Source of the DNA: Faeciplasma sp045660445
GTDB lineage: Bacteria; Bacillota; Clostridia; Oscillospirales; Ruminococcaceae
Reading direction: 5' to 3'
Length of the DNA: 64,000 nucleotides
Assembly (NCBI GenBank): GCA_045660445.1
Contig: JAZRDR010000009.1
Span: forward strand, 1-64,000
Position numbers and translations under genes: made by a program. Below the pieces are notes generated by a model. The model saw nothing but the letters and a program-made list of their open reading frames with translations. It ran no database searches and was not told the DNA's origin. Of this stretch, positions 16,521 through 25,130 are shown one piece after another. Numbering within the stretch: the first letter of the stretch is position 1; every line of letters starts with the position of its first letter.

Positions 16521-18620
16521 TTAGAGCTTAATTTCAAGTGCGACACACTTTTTGCCTGTAAGCTTTTCAGAAAGCTCGTCGGGCTGGGAAGTGCCGAAGT
16601 AAAGGGTTGTTTTTGCATCCTTGTCAAGATATCTTACACCGTCGTCGTTAACAACTGTAAGGTTCTTTGTGGGGATGTTGATGAACAAAACTGTCGATTC
16701 GTTTTCGCCAAGAGTGACTCTTCTGAAGTCGCAAAGAGCGTGGTTTCTGACAGCGTCCTTAGATTCGGACTTGAAGTATACCTGCAAAACGTCGGTAACA
16801 GCGGCGCCATAGTTTCTAAGGGTTACGATAGCCTGAACGTTGTCATCGGTAACTCCGCCTGCAACGCTTTCAACTCTAATGTCGCCATAGTTAAGGCCAA
16901 AGCCGAAGGGATACAAAACGTTACCCTTAGTGTTGTCGTTGTAGCGATATGTACGCTCACGCATGCAGTAATCGGTGAATTCCGGCATACCCTCGATATC
17001 GGTATAGAAGGTTACGGGAAGCTTGCCGGAAGGAGAAACCTTGCCGAAGAGGATGTCTGCAACAGCCTTGCCACCCTCGGATCCGGGATAGAATGCCTGC
17101 AAGAGTGCGTTGGGCTTGTCGGTTTCGATATTAAGTGCCGAGCCGGAAGCCAAAACAACGATAGTGGGCTTGCCAACCTCAAGTACAGCATCCAAAAGCT
17201 TACGCTGAGACTTGGGAAGCTTAAGGTCGCCCTTGTCACCGGAAGCGTATGCGTTACCGGTGTCACCCTCTTCGCCTTCCATGGATTCGTCAAGGCCGAG
17301 GCACAAAATAACAACGTCAGAATGTTCTGCAACGATCACTGCTTCAGAAATTCTGTCATAAGGAAGTCCCAAGCCTTCGGTCTTTTCAGCGAACTTGTGG
17401 CAACCTTCAGAGAAGAGAACTCTGCCATCGAAAGCATCCTGAATGCCCATCAAAAGGGTTTCATAACGGGATGCTGTTCCGTGATAGTTGCCGTTAAGTG
17501 CGCCAATGTTCTGTGCATTGGGGCCGATAACACCGATGGTGTTAAGCTTTGTTGCATCCAAAGGCAAGATGCCGTCGTTCTTCAAGAGGACGCAAGCACT
17601 TTCAGCTGCCTTGCGGCTGAGAGCGAGGTTTTCCTTGGTCTCAACGTCCATATAGTTAAGATGATCATATTCAGTTTCATCAAACATTCCAAGGCGGAAG
17701 CGGGTTCTGAAAAGATGCTCGCAAGCTGCGGTGATCTCATCCTCGGTAACAAGGCCCTCTTCATAAGCCTTATAGAGGTGGATATATGTAGAGCCACAGT
17801 TAACGTCACAGCCGTTCTTTAATGCAAGTGCAACGGATTCGGTTGCGGTGGTGGTTACGTGGTGACGGGTGTGGAAGTCGGCAATTGCCCAGCAGTCAGA
17901 TACGAAGTAACCGTCGAACTCCCATTCTTTAAGCTTGCCGTAAAGATATTCGCTGCCACAGCAAGGTTCGCCGTTGGTGCGGTTATATGCGCCCATAACG
18001 GATTCGACCTTAGCCTCCTTCACGAGGGCTTCAAAAGCAGGCAAATAGGTTTCTTCAAGGTCCTTCTTGTCAGCGATAGCGTCAAACTCGTGGCGCAAAG
18101 CTTCAGGACCCGAGTGAACTGCAAAGTGCTTAGCACAAGCGGCAGCTCTTAAATATTCGCCGTTGCCCTGCAACCCTCTTACAAAGGCACAGCCAAGGCG
18201 GGTGGTGAGATAGGGATCTTCACCGTAAGTCTCGTGTCCGCGGCCCCAACGGGGATCACGGAAGATGTTGATGTTGGGAGACCAAAGTGTGAGGCCCTTA
18301 TAAATATCCCTGTCACCGTGTGCAGAGTATTCGTTATACTTAGCTCTTGCTTCGATGGAGATAACGTCAGCAACGTCCTTAAGCATATCGGTATCAAAGG
18401 ATGCGGCAAGACCGATTGCCTGAGGGAACATTGTTGCAACGCCTGCACGAGCAACACCGTGCAAGCCTTCGTTCCACCAGTTATATGCAGGAACACCCAA
18501 ACGCTCGATAGCGGGCGCACCATATTTAAGCTGTTCGCAGCGTTCCATTAAAGTCATCTTCGAAACAATATCTTTCGCTCTTGCTTCGGGAGACTGAGTT
18601 TTGTCCTTATAGAGTTCCAT
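16521..18620 (-). CDS. Glycoside hydrolase family 3, beta-xylosidase/beta-glucosidase type
   Basis: 699 residues, cytoplasmic (no signal peptide). Retaining exo-glycosidase. The N-terminal (beta/alpha)8 domain carries NWWNEGLHGVARAG, SPNINIFRDPRWGRGHETYGEDP and the nucleophile Asp in VSDCWAI (about residue 242). The second alpha/beta sandwich domain starts near LLKNDGILPL and includes LGLDESMEGEEGD (possible acid/base region). The C-terminal domain is fibronectin-III-like (FGFGLNYGDI onwards). The WWNEGLHGVA motif is typical of the beta-xylosidase branch. With the neighbouring GH43 it fits breakdown of imported xylo-oligosaccharides. Confidence 0.95.
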   Translation of the reverse strand: MELYKDKTQSPEARAKDIVSKMTLMERCEQLKYGAPAIERLGVPAYNWWNEGLHGVARAGVATMFPQAIGLAASFDTDMLKDVADVISIEARAKYNEYSAHGDRDIYKGLTLWSPNINIFRDPRWGRGHETYGEDPYLTTRLGCAFVRGLQGNGEYLRAAACAKHFAVHSGPEALRHEFDAIADKKDLEETYLPAFEALVKEAKVESVMGAYNRTNGEPCCGSEYLYGKLKEWEFDGYFVSDCWAIADFHTRHHVTTTATESVALALKNGCDVNCGSTYIHLYKAYEEGLVTEDEITAACEHLFRTRFRLGMFDETEYDHLNYMDVETKENLALSRKAAESACVLLKNDGILPLDATKLNTIGVIGPNAQNIGALNGNYHGTASRYETLLMGIQDAFDGRVLFSEGCHKFAEKTEGLGLPYDRISEAVIVAEHSDVVILCLGLDESMEGEEGDTGNAYASGDKGDLKLPKSQRKLLDAVLEVGKPTIVVLASGSALNIETDKPNALLQAFYPGSEGGKAVADILFGKVSPSGKLPVTFYTDIEGMPEFTDYCMRERTYRYNDNTKGNVLYPFGFGLNYGDIRVESVAGGVTDDNVQAIVTLRNYGAAVTDVLQVYFKSESKDAVRNHALCDFRRVTLGENESTVLFINIPTKNLTVVNDDGVRYLDKDAKTTLYFGTSQPDELSEKLTGKKCVALEIKL

Positions 18621-18655
18621 AGTGTCAATTTCCTTTCGTGGTTAATTACAATTAC

Positions 18656-18707
18656 ATTGTACCAAAAACCGATGATAAAAGCAACAATAAAAGCAAAAAT
18701 ATTTGCT
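18656..18707 (-). promoter_or_regulatory. GH3 promoter with upstream inverted repeat
   Basis: On the minus strand: -35 TTGCTT (18679-18684), 17-base spacer, -10 TACAAT (18656-18661). Upstream, at about -45 to -60, is the inverted repeat AGCAAA-AATA-TTTGCT (18692-18707), a possible regulator binding site. No good CRE box for CcpA was found. Confidence 0.5.
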
Positions 18708-18774
18708 AATTTCGCAAAAGTGCTTTATTTGCGAAGAGGAATGTGATAAGATTAAAACAAGAGTTATTTTGATT

Positions 18775-18872
18775 GCGTGGGCAAGGCGCCCCGCGCCCTG
18801 CGGCGAAGCCGCAGGCAGCCGCCGGAGGCGGCGGGCCCGCCCTTTCGGTCGGGTAGCGGGGCGCCCCACGCG
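18775..18872. repeat. GC-rich structured intergenic element, copy C
   Basis: The largest copy, about 98 bases and almost entirely G and C. Outer arms GCGTGGGcaaGGCGCCCCGC (18775-18793 region) and GCGGGGCGCCCCACGC (18856-18871) enclose hairpins CTGCGGC-GAA-GCCGCAG (18798-18814) and GCCGCC-GGA-GGCGGC (18818-18832), then CCCGCCC/GGTCGGG. It would fold into a multi-branched structure in the proC leader, ending right before the proC ribosome binding site (AGGAAGGA). A translational effect on proC is possible but inferred. Confidence 0.65.
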
Positions 18873-18890
18873 CAGGAAGGACGGCGTTTT

Positions 18891-19700
18891 ATGGAAAACA
18901 GAAAGATCGCATTTTTGGGTGCAGGCAATATGGGCAGAGCGATTGCTTTGGGAATGCTCGCAAGTGGAAAATTTGAAGCAAAAAACATTGTTGCAGCTGA
19001 CAAAGCCGAGGTTTGCAGAAGCATCCTTGCCGAAAAGGGCGTTTTAACATATGAATCCGCTTCGGATGCTGTGAAAGGCGCTGATATAATCATTTTGGCA
19101 GTAAAGCCAAACGGACTTGAAGCACTATCCTTAGAGATCAACGGGCTTATTAAAGACGGTGCCATCTTGGTTTCGATCTGTGCAGGAAAGACGATCGCAA
19201 CGCTTGAAAAGCTTTTTGGAAGTGACAAGAAGATCGTGCGTGTGATGCCAAATACTCCCGCAACTGTTGGAGAGGGCATGAGTGCTTTGTGCCAAAACGA
19301 AAACGTAACCGCGGATGAACTTGATGAGATCAAGGATATTTTCTCCTCATTCGGATATGCCGAGGTCGTTTCAGAGGAGATGATACACACTGTCATCGGC
19401 GTTAGCGGTTCGGGACCTGCATATGCATTCATGTTTATCGATGCTATGGCAAAAGCAGGTGTTAAGCACGGAATGAGCGAGGAACAAGCAAAGAAATTTG
19501 CCGCTCAGACAGTTTTGGGTGCCGCAAAAATGGTTCTTGAAAGCGATATAAGCCCCGAACAGCTTAAGATAAACGTGTGCTCGCCGGGTGGAACGACGAT
19601 CGAAGCAGTCAAGGTGTTCGATGAGCGTGACCTTGTTGGCATTGTTGAAGAAGCAATGACAGCCTGCATTGATAAGTCAAAGAAAATGAGCGCAGAATAA
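18891..19700 (+). CDS. proC: Pyrroline-5-carboxylate reductase
   Basis: 269 residues from the ATG at 18891; the longer frame upstream translates the GC-rich element (Arg/Pro/Gly-rich) and is not coding. Reduces P5C to proline with NAD(P)H. The Rossmann motif is IAFLGAGNMGRAIALGM (about 5-21), followed by ILAVKP, VRVMPNTPATVGEGMSAL (about 118-135) and the C-terminal dimerisation domain with GVSGSGPAYAFMFIDAMA and CSPGGTTIEAV. Single gene with its own terminator. Confidence 0.97.
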   Translation: MENRKIAFLGAGNMGRAIALGMLASGKFEAKNIVAADKAEVCRSILAEKGVLTYESASDAVKGADIIILAVKPNGLEALSLEINGLIKDGAILVSICAGKTIATLEKLFGSDKKIVRVMPNTPATVGEGMSALCQNENVTADELDEIKDIFSSFGYAEVVSEEMIHTVIGVSGSGPAYAFMFIDAMAKAGVKHGMSEEQAKKFAAQTVLGAAKMVLESDISPEQLKINVCSPGGTTIEAVKVFDERDLVGIVEEAMTACIDKSKKMSAE

Positions 19701-19723
19701 CACGCATGCGCAAACCAAAAACA

Positions 19724-19757
19724 AAAACTCCCCTACTTTTCAGTAGAGGAGTTTTTT
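19724..19757. terminator. Bidirectional terminator between proC and nadE
   Basis: AAAACTCCCCTAC pairs with GTAGAGGAGTTTT (one mismatch) and is flanked by A-rich and T-rich tracts on either side. The two genes converge here. Confidence 0.85.
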
Positions 19758-19760
19758 ATA

Positions 19761-20492
19761 TTATCCCTCAAACTTAAAGGTATCCATATACCTAAGCTTA
19801 AAAAGGTTAATGTTGTGAAGTCTGTCGATGCGTGCTTTTGTTTCGGGATCAGGTTCGATTCCCTCGCGGATGTATTTATCAAGGGTCTCATACTTAAAGC
19901 CAAGGTTATCCTCGTCAGTTTTTCCGCAAAGACCGTCAAGCGGCGGCTTTTCAACGAACTTTTCGGGCAACCCAAGCTCACGGCCGATCGCCTTAACCTC
20001 TGCCACAGTGAAGTGAGATATCGCTCCGAAATCGCCTGCGGCATCACCGTATCTGGTGGAGTAACCAACCCAATCCTCGCTTAAATTGCAGGTGTTGGCG
20101 ACTCTTCCGTTAAAGCTTTGCGAAACAGCGTATAAAACAGCCATTCTAACGCGGGGAGGGATGTTTGTAACAGTCTGAACCGAAGCCTCGAATCCCAGGG
20201 ATTCTTTAAGAGCCTCGATCGTCTTGCCGACGTTTACGGTGTGAGTCTTGATACCCAAAAGCTCGCAAAGTTCTATTGAGTAGTCGATATCAAACTGCTC
20301 GCCCTGCGGCATCATAACGCCAATAACTCTGTCTCTTCCCAATGCTTTAACACAAAGTGCGGCAACGACCGAACTGTCCTTTCCGCCGGAAATTCCGATT
20401 ACGGCATTACAGCCCTTTCCATTGATCTCAAACCAATCCTGAATCCACTTAATTGTAGCTTCAGTTGCTTTTTTTGCATCGAATTTATACAT
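19761..20492 (-). CDS. nadE: NH3-dependent NAD+ synthetase
   Basis: 243 residues, the short ammonia-dependent form with no glutaminase domain. Last step of NAD synthesis: deamido-NAD plus ammonia and ATP. The PP-loop is GISGGKDSSVVAALC (about 33-47). Other conserved blocks are RVIGVMMPQGEQ, NIPPRVRMAVLYAVSQ, ANTCNLSEDWVGYSTRYGDAAGDF (split, about 133-158) and FVEKPPLDGLCGKTDEDNLG. Followed in the opposite direction by proC and preceded by DUF6472 and DUF1294 genes that run the same way with short gaps. Confidence 0.96.
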   Translation of the reverse strand: MYKFDAKKATEATIKWIQDWFEINGKGCNAVIGISGGKDSSVVAALCVKALGRDRVIGVMMPQGEQFDIDYSIELCELLGIKTHTVNVGKTIEALKESLGFEASVQTVTNIPPRVRMAVLYAVSQSFNGRVANTCNLSEDWVGYSTRYGDAAGDFGAISHFTVAEVKAIGRELGLPEKFVEKPPLDGLCGKTDEDNLGFKYETLDKYIREGIEPDPETKARIDRLHNINLFKLRYMDTFKFEG

Positions 20493-20502
20493 TCAAATCA
20501 CC

Positions 20503-20706
20503 TTAATTTTGCTTTCTCACGATCTTATATTCATCATAAAGCTGATAATAGGGGCATTCAAAGTTTGCACCCGATAAAAACCGATACATCTCATCCTCGT
20601 CTAAATTGACAAGGCAAATATAGCAGTCATACTCGTCATCATAGACGTAATTCGTGCAAGTCTCGCAATTGGTGGCTTTGACTTTTTTCTTGTCAGCTGC
20701 CATCAT
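20503..20706 (-). CDS. DUF6472 small Cys-rich protein
   Basis: 67 residues. Two CxxC-like groups (NCETCTNYVYDDEYDCYICLV) and a later ECPYY suggest a small metal-binding knuckle. The sequence fits DUF6472, a family of unknown role in Clostridia. It overlaps the DUF1294 gene upstream by 4 bases (ATGA-type coupling) and lies 10 bases before nadE, so the three are probably one transcript. Start could also be the second Met. Confidence 0.75.
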   Translation of the reverse strand: MMAADKKKVKATNCETCTNYVYDDEYDCYICLVNLDEDEMYRFLSGANFECPYYQLYDEYKIVRKQN

Positions 20707-21026
20707 ATCACCCCAAGATATACAAGCAGTCCTGCATGGATAGCAATTCCGATAACGTTAACTGCCCAGAAATACCAATGCTTTGTCTTGTGTCTGAAAG
20801 TCTTCATTGCGGCAAATCCGCCGATAGCTCCGCCCAAAAGAGAAAGACCCAAAAGAGTTTTTTCCTTGGTACGCCATGTTCCGTCAATAGCTTTTTTCTT
20901 ATCGATTCCATAGGCAAAGAATGTGATAACGCTCATTATTGCCAAGAACGCAAGATATGCCAAAACGGGCATATCCGAAATGCTTTCAAGACTAAGCTCT
21001 AAAGTCAGCAAAACTGTGTTTAACAT
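20703..21026 (-). CDS. DUF1294 membrane protein
   Basis: 107 residues. Two hydrophobic helices flank the signature FAYGIDKKKAIDGTWRTKEKTLL and LLGGAIGGFAAMKTFRHKTKHWYF of DUF1294, then a last helix (VNVIGIAIHAGLLVYLGVI). Function unknown. Begins two bases after the ackA stop and overlaps DUF6472, so it is in an ackA-led operon. Confidence 0.85.
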   Translation of the reverse strand: MLNTVLLTLELSLESISDMPVLAYLAFLAIMSVITFFAYGIDKKKAIDGTWRTKEKTLLGLSLLGGAIGGFAAMKTFRHKTKHWYFWAVNVIGIAIHAGLLVYLGVI

Positions 21027-21028
21027 AA

Positions 21029-22234
21029 TTAGCCGTTGATAACTGCCAAAGTATCTCTTGCGATAAGGAGTTCTTCGTTAGTAGGAACTACCCAGATCTC
21101 AACCTTTGATTCAGGGGTAGAGATCTTGCAGAGCTTACCTTGGATGGTTCTGTTAAGTTCCTTATCAAGTTCAATTCCGAAGAAGGACAAGTTTTCACAA
21201 ACCAATTCTCTTACTTCAACGGAGTTTTCACCGATACCACCGGTGAAGATAACAGCATCAAGGCCGTTCATTGCAGCAGTATAGGATCCAATATACTTCT
21301 TGATCTGATACTGCAAAATATCAAGAGTGAGCTTAGCTCTTTCGTTACCTTCCTTAATAGCAGCACAAACGTCACGGTTGTCAGAGCTTACACCGGAAAG
21401 ACCCAAGAAGCCGGACTTCTTGTTCATATATTCGCTCATTTCGTGAGGAGTGAAGCCGTGCTTGCCCATTACGTAAGTAACAGCAGAGGGATCAACAGCG
21501 CCCGAACGTGTGCCCATGATGATACCGTCAAGGGGAGTGAAGCCCATGGAAGTGTCAACCGACTTACCTCCGTTTACAGCAGTAATGGAAGAGCCGTTGC
21601 CCAAGTGGCAGGAAACGATCTTAAGATCCTTGATATCCTTGCCCATTGCGGTTGCCAAAGCACCGGAAACAAATCTGTGAGAGGTGCCGTGGAAGCCATA
21701 CTTACGAACGTGATAGTTAAGATAATCTTCATAAGGAAGACCGAAAAGATAAGCCTTGGCGGGCATTGTCTGATGGAAAGCAGTGTCGAATACAACTACC
21801 TGGGGAGTTTCCTTGGGCAATACCTTGGAGCAAGCCCAAAGTGCCAATGCGTGAGGGTGGTTGTGAACGGGAGCAAGCTCTCTCAAATCATCGATCTGCT
21901 GGATAACTTCTTCGGTTACAAGGCAAGCCTTGTCAAAAATCTCAGCGCCCTGCACGATTCTGTGACCAACTGCAGAGATATCGCTCATAGAGTCGATAAC
22001 CTTGTTTTCACCTGTTGTCAAAACCTCAACAAGCTTTTCGAAAGCTTCGGTGTGGGTGGGGAAATTGCAATCCTCATCATAAGAATAACCGGTTGCGGGA
22101 ACCTTATGAGAAACGTGACCGCCGATACCGATTCTGTCGCAGTTGCCCTTTGCAATAACAGACTCATCCTCCATGTTAAGGAGCTGATACTTCAAAGAAG
22201 AACTGCCTGCGTTTACTACCAATACCAAATTCAT
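21029..22234 (-). CDS. ackA: Acetate kinase
   Basis: 401 residues from the second Met (22234), because AAAGGATG overlaps the upstream ATG but is well placed (8 bases) for this one. Interconverts acetyl phosphate and acetate with ATP formation, the key fermentative energy step. Conserved blocks: VLVVNAGSSSLKYQL, GHRIVQGAE, VVFDTAFHQTMP, YGFHGTSHRFV, SCHLGNGSSITAVNGGKSVDTSMGF (about 200-224) and FTGGIGENS. No phosphotransacetylase gene is adjacent. The downstream DUF1294, DUF6472 and nadE genes are closely spaced. Confidence 0.98.
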   Translation of the reverse strand: MNLVLVVNAGSSSLKYQLLNMEDESVIAKGNCDRIGIGGHVSHKVPATGYSYDEDCNFPTHTEAFEKLVEVLTTGENKVIDSMSDISAVGHRIVQGAEIFDKACLVTEEVIQQIDDLRELAPVHNHPHALALWACSKVLPKETPQVVVFDTAFHQTMPAKAYLFGLPYEDYLNYHVRKYGFHGTSHRFVSGALATAMGKDIKDLKIVSCHLGNGSSITAVNGGKSVDTSMGFTPLDGIIMGTRSGAVDPSAVTYVMGKHGFTPHEMSEYMNKKSGFLGLSGVSSDNRDVCAAIKEGNERAKLTLDILQYQIKKYIGSYTAAMNGLDAVIFTGGIGENSVEVRELVCENLSFFGIELDKELNRTIQGKLCKISTPESKVEIWVVPTNEELLIARDTLAVING

Positions 22235-22318
22235 ATTAAACATCCTTTCAAGATTGATAAAAAATTTACCGATAGATTATACTATATATTTTAAAGAAAA
22301 TCAAGTGATTTACTTCAA

Positions 22319-23455
22319 TTAACGGGTAATTTCAAACTTACGGGAAAATTCGCTGACATACTCCCCTTTTTCGTTGAGCGCAAGGTGCAAAAGCCGCGAG
22401 GAGAGCTCATCCAGCTGCGCCAAACGCTTGGCATCGTCACTTGTTTGCGAAAGTGATGCAAGCGATGCTGATATCGCAATTTGCAACGTTTGCTTGCATT
22501 TCGCCAATATCTCGGCACCGCGTTCATTCATAGCCAAAACTCGGGCATATGGCACAAGTGACATATCCTCTTTTTTAACGCCGAGGGCGGCAAGCATCAC
22601 AGCACGGCGAACACGCGCATGAGTGATGTTTTTGGTTTTAACACGCTCGTAAAGCTCGTTAAGAGAGGTGCAGTTACGTGAAGCCTCATACAATCTCGCT
22701 TCCATGCCCTCACTATAAGGAACCGATGCAAAATCCTCTTTCGTCATCATCGCAAGGCGATAAAGAATTGCGGATTCGATGTTTTTCATATCGGTCACAT
22801 CGGCTTTTGAAAGTGAAAGAGGAGTGAAACGGCTTGCATCCCCCGCCCCTCTTATAATTTCTCGGATATGAGAAGCTGAGGCGAAGTGAGAACTGAATTC
22901 ATCTGAATCGTGAGGGGCTGTGCGCTTAACGGTGAAGGGAGTTATTCCCCTGCCCTTTATCGCGCGGAGATATTCGATCGCAAGAGTGTTGTTTGCGCCC
23001 GAAAGAAGCTTTGACGCATCCTCACCCAAAAGCGAGGCTATCGCCTGAGGATAAGTTAAGCCATTTGACATTTTTGATTTTATATCATCGTCGTTTAGTG
23101 AATCTATCTCGTTAGTGAGGTTTATAAGCTCTCTTTCATCGCCCAATTCGGAGCCGAAGGACAAAACGTCAACACAGCCCAAGCGCGAAATGATTTCGGC
23201 ACCGGCTTTGGCAAAATCGGGGGCTGTGCCCAAACAAAACGGCACGGGAAGCTCTATAACAAGGTCAGCTCCGCCCATTATTGCCGCTTTGGCACGGGTG
23301 TGCTTATCGATGAGCGCTATCTCCCCACGCTGAACGCAGTTTCCGCTCATAACGCAAACAATGTGCGAAGCACCGTGTTCTCGTGTTTTGAAGATTTGGT
23401 ACGCGTGTCCGTTGTGGAAGGGATTATATTCAGCGATTATGCCTGCTACTGTCAT
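22319..23455 (-). CDS. tmcAL: tRNA(Met) cytidine acetate ligase (TmcAL)
   Basis: 378 residues. The N-terminal nucleotidyltransferase fold has GIIAEYNPFHNGHAYQI (HxGH-like motif, about 5-21), then CVMSGNCVQRGEIAL and ADLVIELPVPFCLG; LSFGSELGD follows around residue 105. These are hallmarks of the YlbM/TmcAL family, which activates acetate with ATP and acetylates the wobble cytidine of elongator tRNA-Met. The C-terminal helical part is basic and probably binds tRNA. Located just upstream of ackA in the same orientation, an appealing but unproven acetate link. Confidence 0.93.
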   Translation of the reverse strand: MTVAGIIAEYNPFHNGHAYQIFKTREHGASHIVCVMSGNCVQRGEIALIDKHTRAKAAIMGGADLVIELPVPFCLGTAPDFAKAGAEIISRLGCVDVLSFGSELGDERELINLTNEIDSLNDDDIKSKMSNGLTYPQAIASLLGEDASKLLSGANNTLAIEYLRAIKGRGITPFTVKRTAPHDSDEFSSHFASASHIREIIRGAGDASRFTPLSLSKADVTDMKNIESAILYRLAMMTKEDFASVPYSEGMEARLYEASRNCTSLNELYERVKTKNITHARVRRAVMLAALGVKKEDMSLVPYARVLAMNERGAEILAKCKQTLQIAISASLASLSQTSDDAKRLAQLDELSSRLLHLALNEKGEYVSEFSRKFEITR

Positions 23456-23486
23456 TTTGTTGCTCCTTTCTATTGAAGTTCTATCC

Positions 23487-23553
23487 GTCGCTCGCGGAAG
23501 GCGAGCGGGCGCGGAAGGCGCCCTGCGAGAAGCCGCGGGCGGTGGCGGGGTTG
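23487..23553. repeat. GC-rich structured intergenic element, copy D
   Basis: Between the glycosylase stop and tmcAL. Two clean hairpins: CGCTCGC-GGAAG-GCGAGCG (23489-23507) and GGGCGC-GGAAG-GCGCCC (23507-23523), then GCCGCGGGCGGTGGCGGGG. On the minus strand it begins three to four bases after the stop with CCAACCCCGCCACC, sharing CCCCGCCACC with copy A. Confidence 0.6.
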
Positions 23554-23554
23554 G

Positions 23555-24349
23555 TTATTCCAAATTACGGATATAGTTAAAAATATAAAGCTGTGCAATC
23601 CCCTGCGAGCCCAGGGCACACTCGGGCAAGCCCAAGGGATAATAGCTTTCCATTGCGCGCTTGATCCATACGTCAACAGGGAAAGCATCGATCTTATACA
23701 TTCCGTAAAGCATAACGCAGTCGGCAACCTTTGGGCCAACACCGTTGATCTTCATAAGCTCTTTCCTTGCTTCGTCAAGAGGGAGAATGCGGCATCTTTC
23801 AAGATTGACCTCGCCGCTTGCAACCTTCTGTGCGGCATCGACTATATATTTTGCTCTGAAGCCGGAGCGCAAGAACGAAAGAGTATCCGGGGTTTCCTTG
23901 GCAAGCGTTTCTGCGTTTGGAAAACCGCCGTAATGCTCAACAAGGCGTTTAATTATCCCCTTTATGCGGGGGATGTTGTTATTTGAAGAGAAGATGTATG
24001 ATATAAGAGCCTCCCATGCATCCTGCTTAAGAAGTCTTATGCCTTTGGAATAGTCACAAGCTTTTGAAAGAGTTTCATCGCAAGAATACACACGCTTATA
24101 GTCGGAATAGTCTGTATTAAGATCAAAATAATCTACCCATACGTTAAGGAAGGTTTCCTCGGACGTGTCTTTGAAAATAAACTCGCCGTTTTTGCCGCTG
24201 ACTGTAAGCGGAGTATCAAGATAATAACCCGAATATGTATTTTCGCCAACAAGCTCCCAGCGGAAAGCCTGACCGCAATCAAGCGTTTCGCTTAAAACCA
24301 AATCAGGCTGATATAAGACAATATCATTGCCCAAAACCTTATAATTCAT
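23555..24349 (-). CDS. 8-oxoguanine DNA glycosylase (HhH-GPD, OGG1-type)
   Basis: 264 residues from the ATG at 24349 (GGAGGATTTT upstream). The N-terminal OGG_N-like domain has LDCGQAFRW (about 25-33). The HhH-GPD domain has LLKQDAWEALISYIFSSNNNI, the hairpin LMKINGVGPKVADCVMLYG with the catalytic Lys, and the conserved Asp in FPVDVWIKRAM. It is a bifunctional base-excision enzyme that removes 8-oxoG. The first gene of a run with tmcAL downstream. The ORF can be extended upstream, but the extension lacks a ribosome binding site. Confidence 0.94.
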   Translation of the reverse strand: MNYKVLGNDIVLYQPDLVLSETLDCGQAFRWELVGENTYSGYYLDTPLTVSGKNGEFIFKDTSEETFLNVWVDYFDLNTDYSDYKRVYSCDETLSKACDYSKGIRLLKQDAWEALISYIFSSNNNIPRIKGIIKRLVEHYGGFPNAETLAKETPDTLSFLRSGFRAKYIVDAAQKVASGEVNLERCRILPLDEARKELMKINGVGPKVADCVMLYGMYKIDAFPVDVWIKRAMESYYPLGLPECALGSQGIAQLYIFNYIRNLE

Positions 24350-24440
24350 AAAATCCTCCGAAATTCTACTTGTAAAAACAGCATAAATCAATTATACTTA
24401 TATTATAACAATTTTGCAATATAAAAACGGAGGGATTATT

Positions 24441-25127
24441 TTGAGAGAAAGCATTTTGACCATTCCGATAAGTGAGATCTTCGAGCCTAAGTGCGGATGC
24501 CCTATATGCACGATGAGAAACACCCTTGAGGATCACACCACAGAATATATCATGGGTGCTGCTATGATGGAGCCTGACGTTAGAATCGAGACGAACAGAC
24601 TCGGCTTCTGCAAGACCCATTACGATCAGCTTTTAAAGCAGAAAAACCGTCTTTCGCTTGCCTTGATGCTTCAGACAAGACTTGAAACCGTAAAGCGCGA
24701 GGTATTCTCGAAAAAGGGGCTTTTAGAGCCGAGAGGCAAAAAGCTTAAAGCTCTTTCGGGTCACAATTCGACCTGCTTTGTCTGCTCGAAGGTTGACTGG
24801 GCAATGGAACGCCTTATGGTTACAGTCTTCGATATGTACGAAAACTCCGAGGAGTTCAGACGTTTGTTTGCCGAGCAGGAGTATATCTGCATGCCTCACT
24901 GCGAGATGCTGACAGAGATTGCAAAGACAAGACTCAGCAAAAAGTATATCCCCATGTTCACCGACGTTTGCACCGAGCTTGCTGGAAAACAGATCGCACT
25001 TTTATATGACGATGTGTCTCACTTCTGCTCGATGTTCGATTACAGAAACAATTCGCCCGATGCCGATTGGGGTAACTCTCGCGATTCGATCGAACGTGCC
25101 ATTAAATTCCTTACATCGAGAGAATAA
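24441..25127 (+). CDS. DUF6062 family protein
   Basis: 228 residues starting at TTG 24441, chosen because CGGAGGGA lies 6 bases upstream. Cys-rich: CGCPIC near residue 19-24, GFCKTHYDQLL (about 57), TCFVCSKVDWAMER (about 112-125) and CMPHCEMLTEIA. The spaced Cys and Cys-His pairs suggest two or three metal sites. The pattern matches DUF6062, of unknown function, in Clostridia. Monocistronic, followed by three hairpins. Confidence 0.82.
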   Translation: MRESILTIPISEIFEPKCGCPICTMRNTLEDHTTEYIMGAAMMEPDVRIETNRLGFCKTHYDQLLKQKNRLSLALMLQTRLETVKREVFSKKGLLEPRGKKLKALSGHNSTCFVCSKVDWAMERLMVTVFDMYENSEEFRRLFAEQEYICMPHCEMLTEIAKTRLSKKYIPMFTDVCTELAGKQIALLYDDVSHFCSMFDYRNNSPDADWGNSRDSIERAIKFLTSRE

Positions 25128-25130
25128 GAT

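Noticed and set aside
16401..17822. 473-codon plus-strand ORF opposite the GH3 gene
   Set aside because: Antisense to an intact GH3 enzyme with all domains; composition is that of an antisense shadow.
19847..19866. tRNA-like GGTTCGATTCC near 19.85 kb
   Set aside because: It lies inside the nadE coding sequence and no cloverleaf can be drawn around it.
21140..22294. 384-codon plus-strand ORF opposite ackA
   Set aside because: Antisense to a full-length acetate kinase; no start signal.
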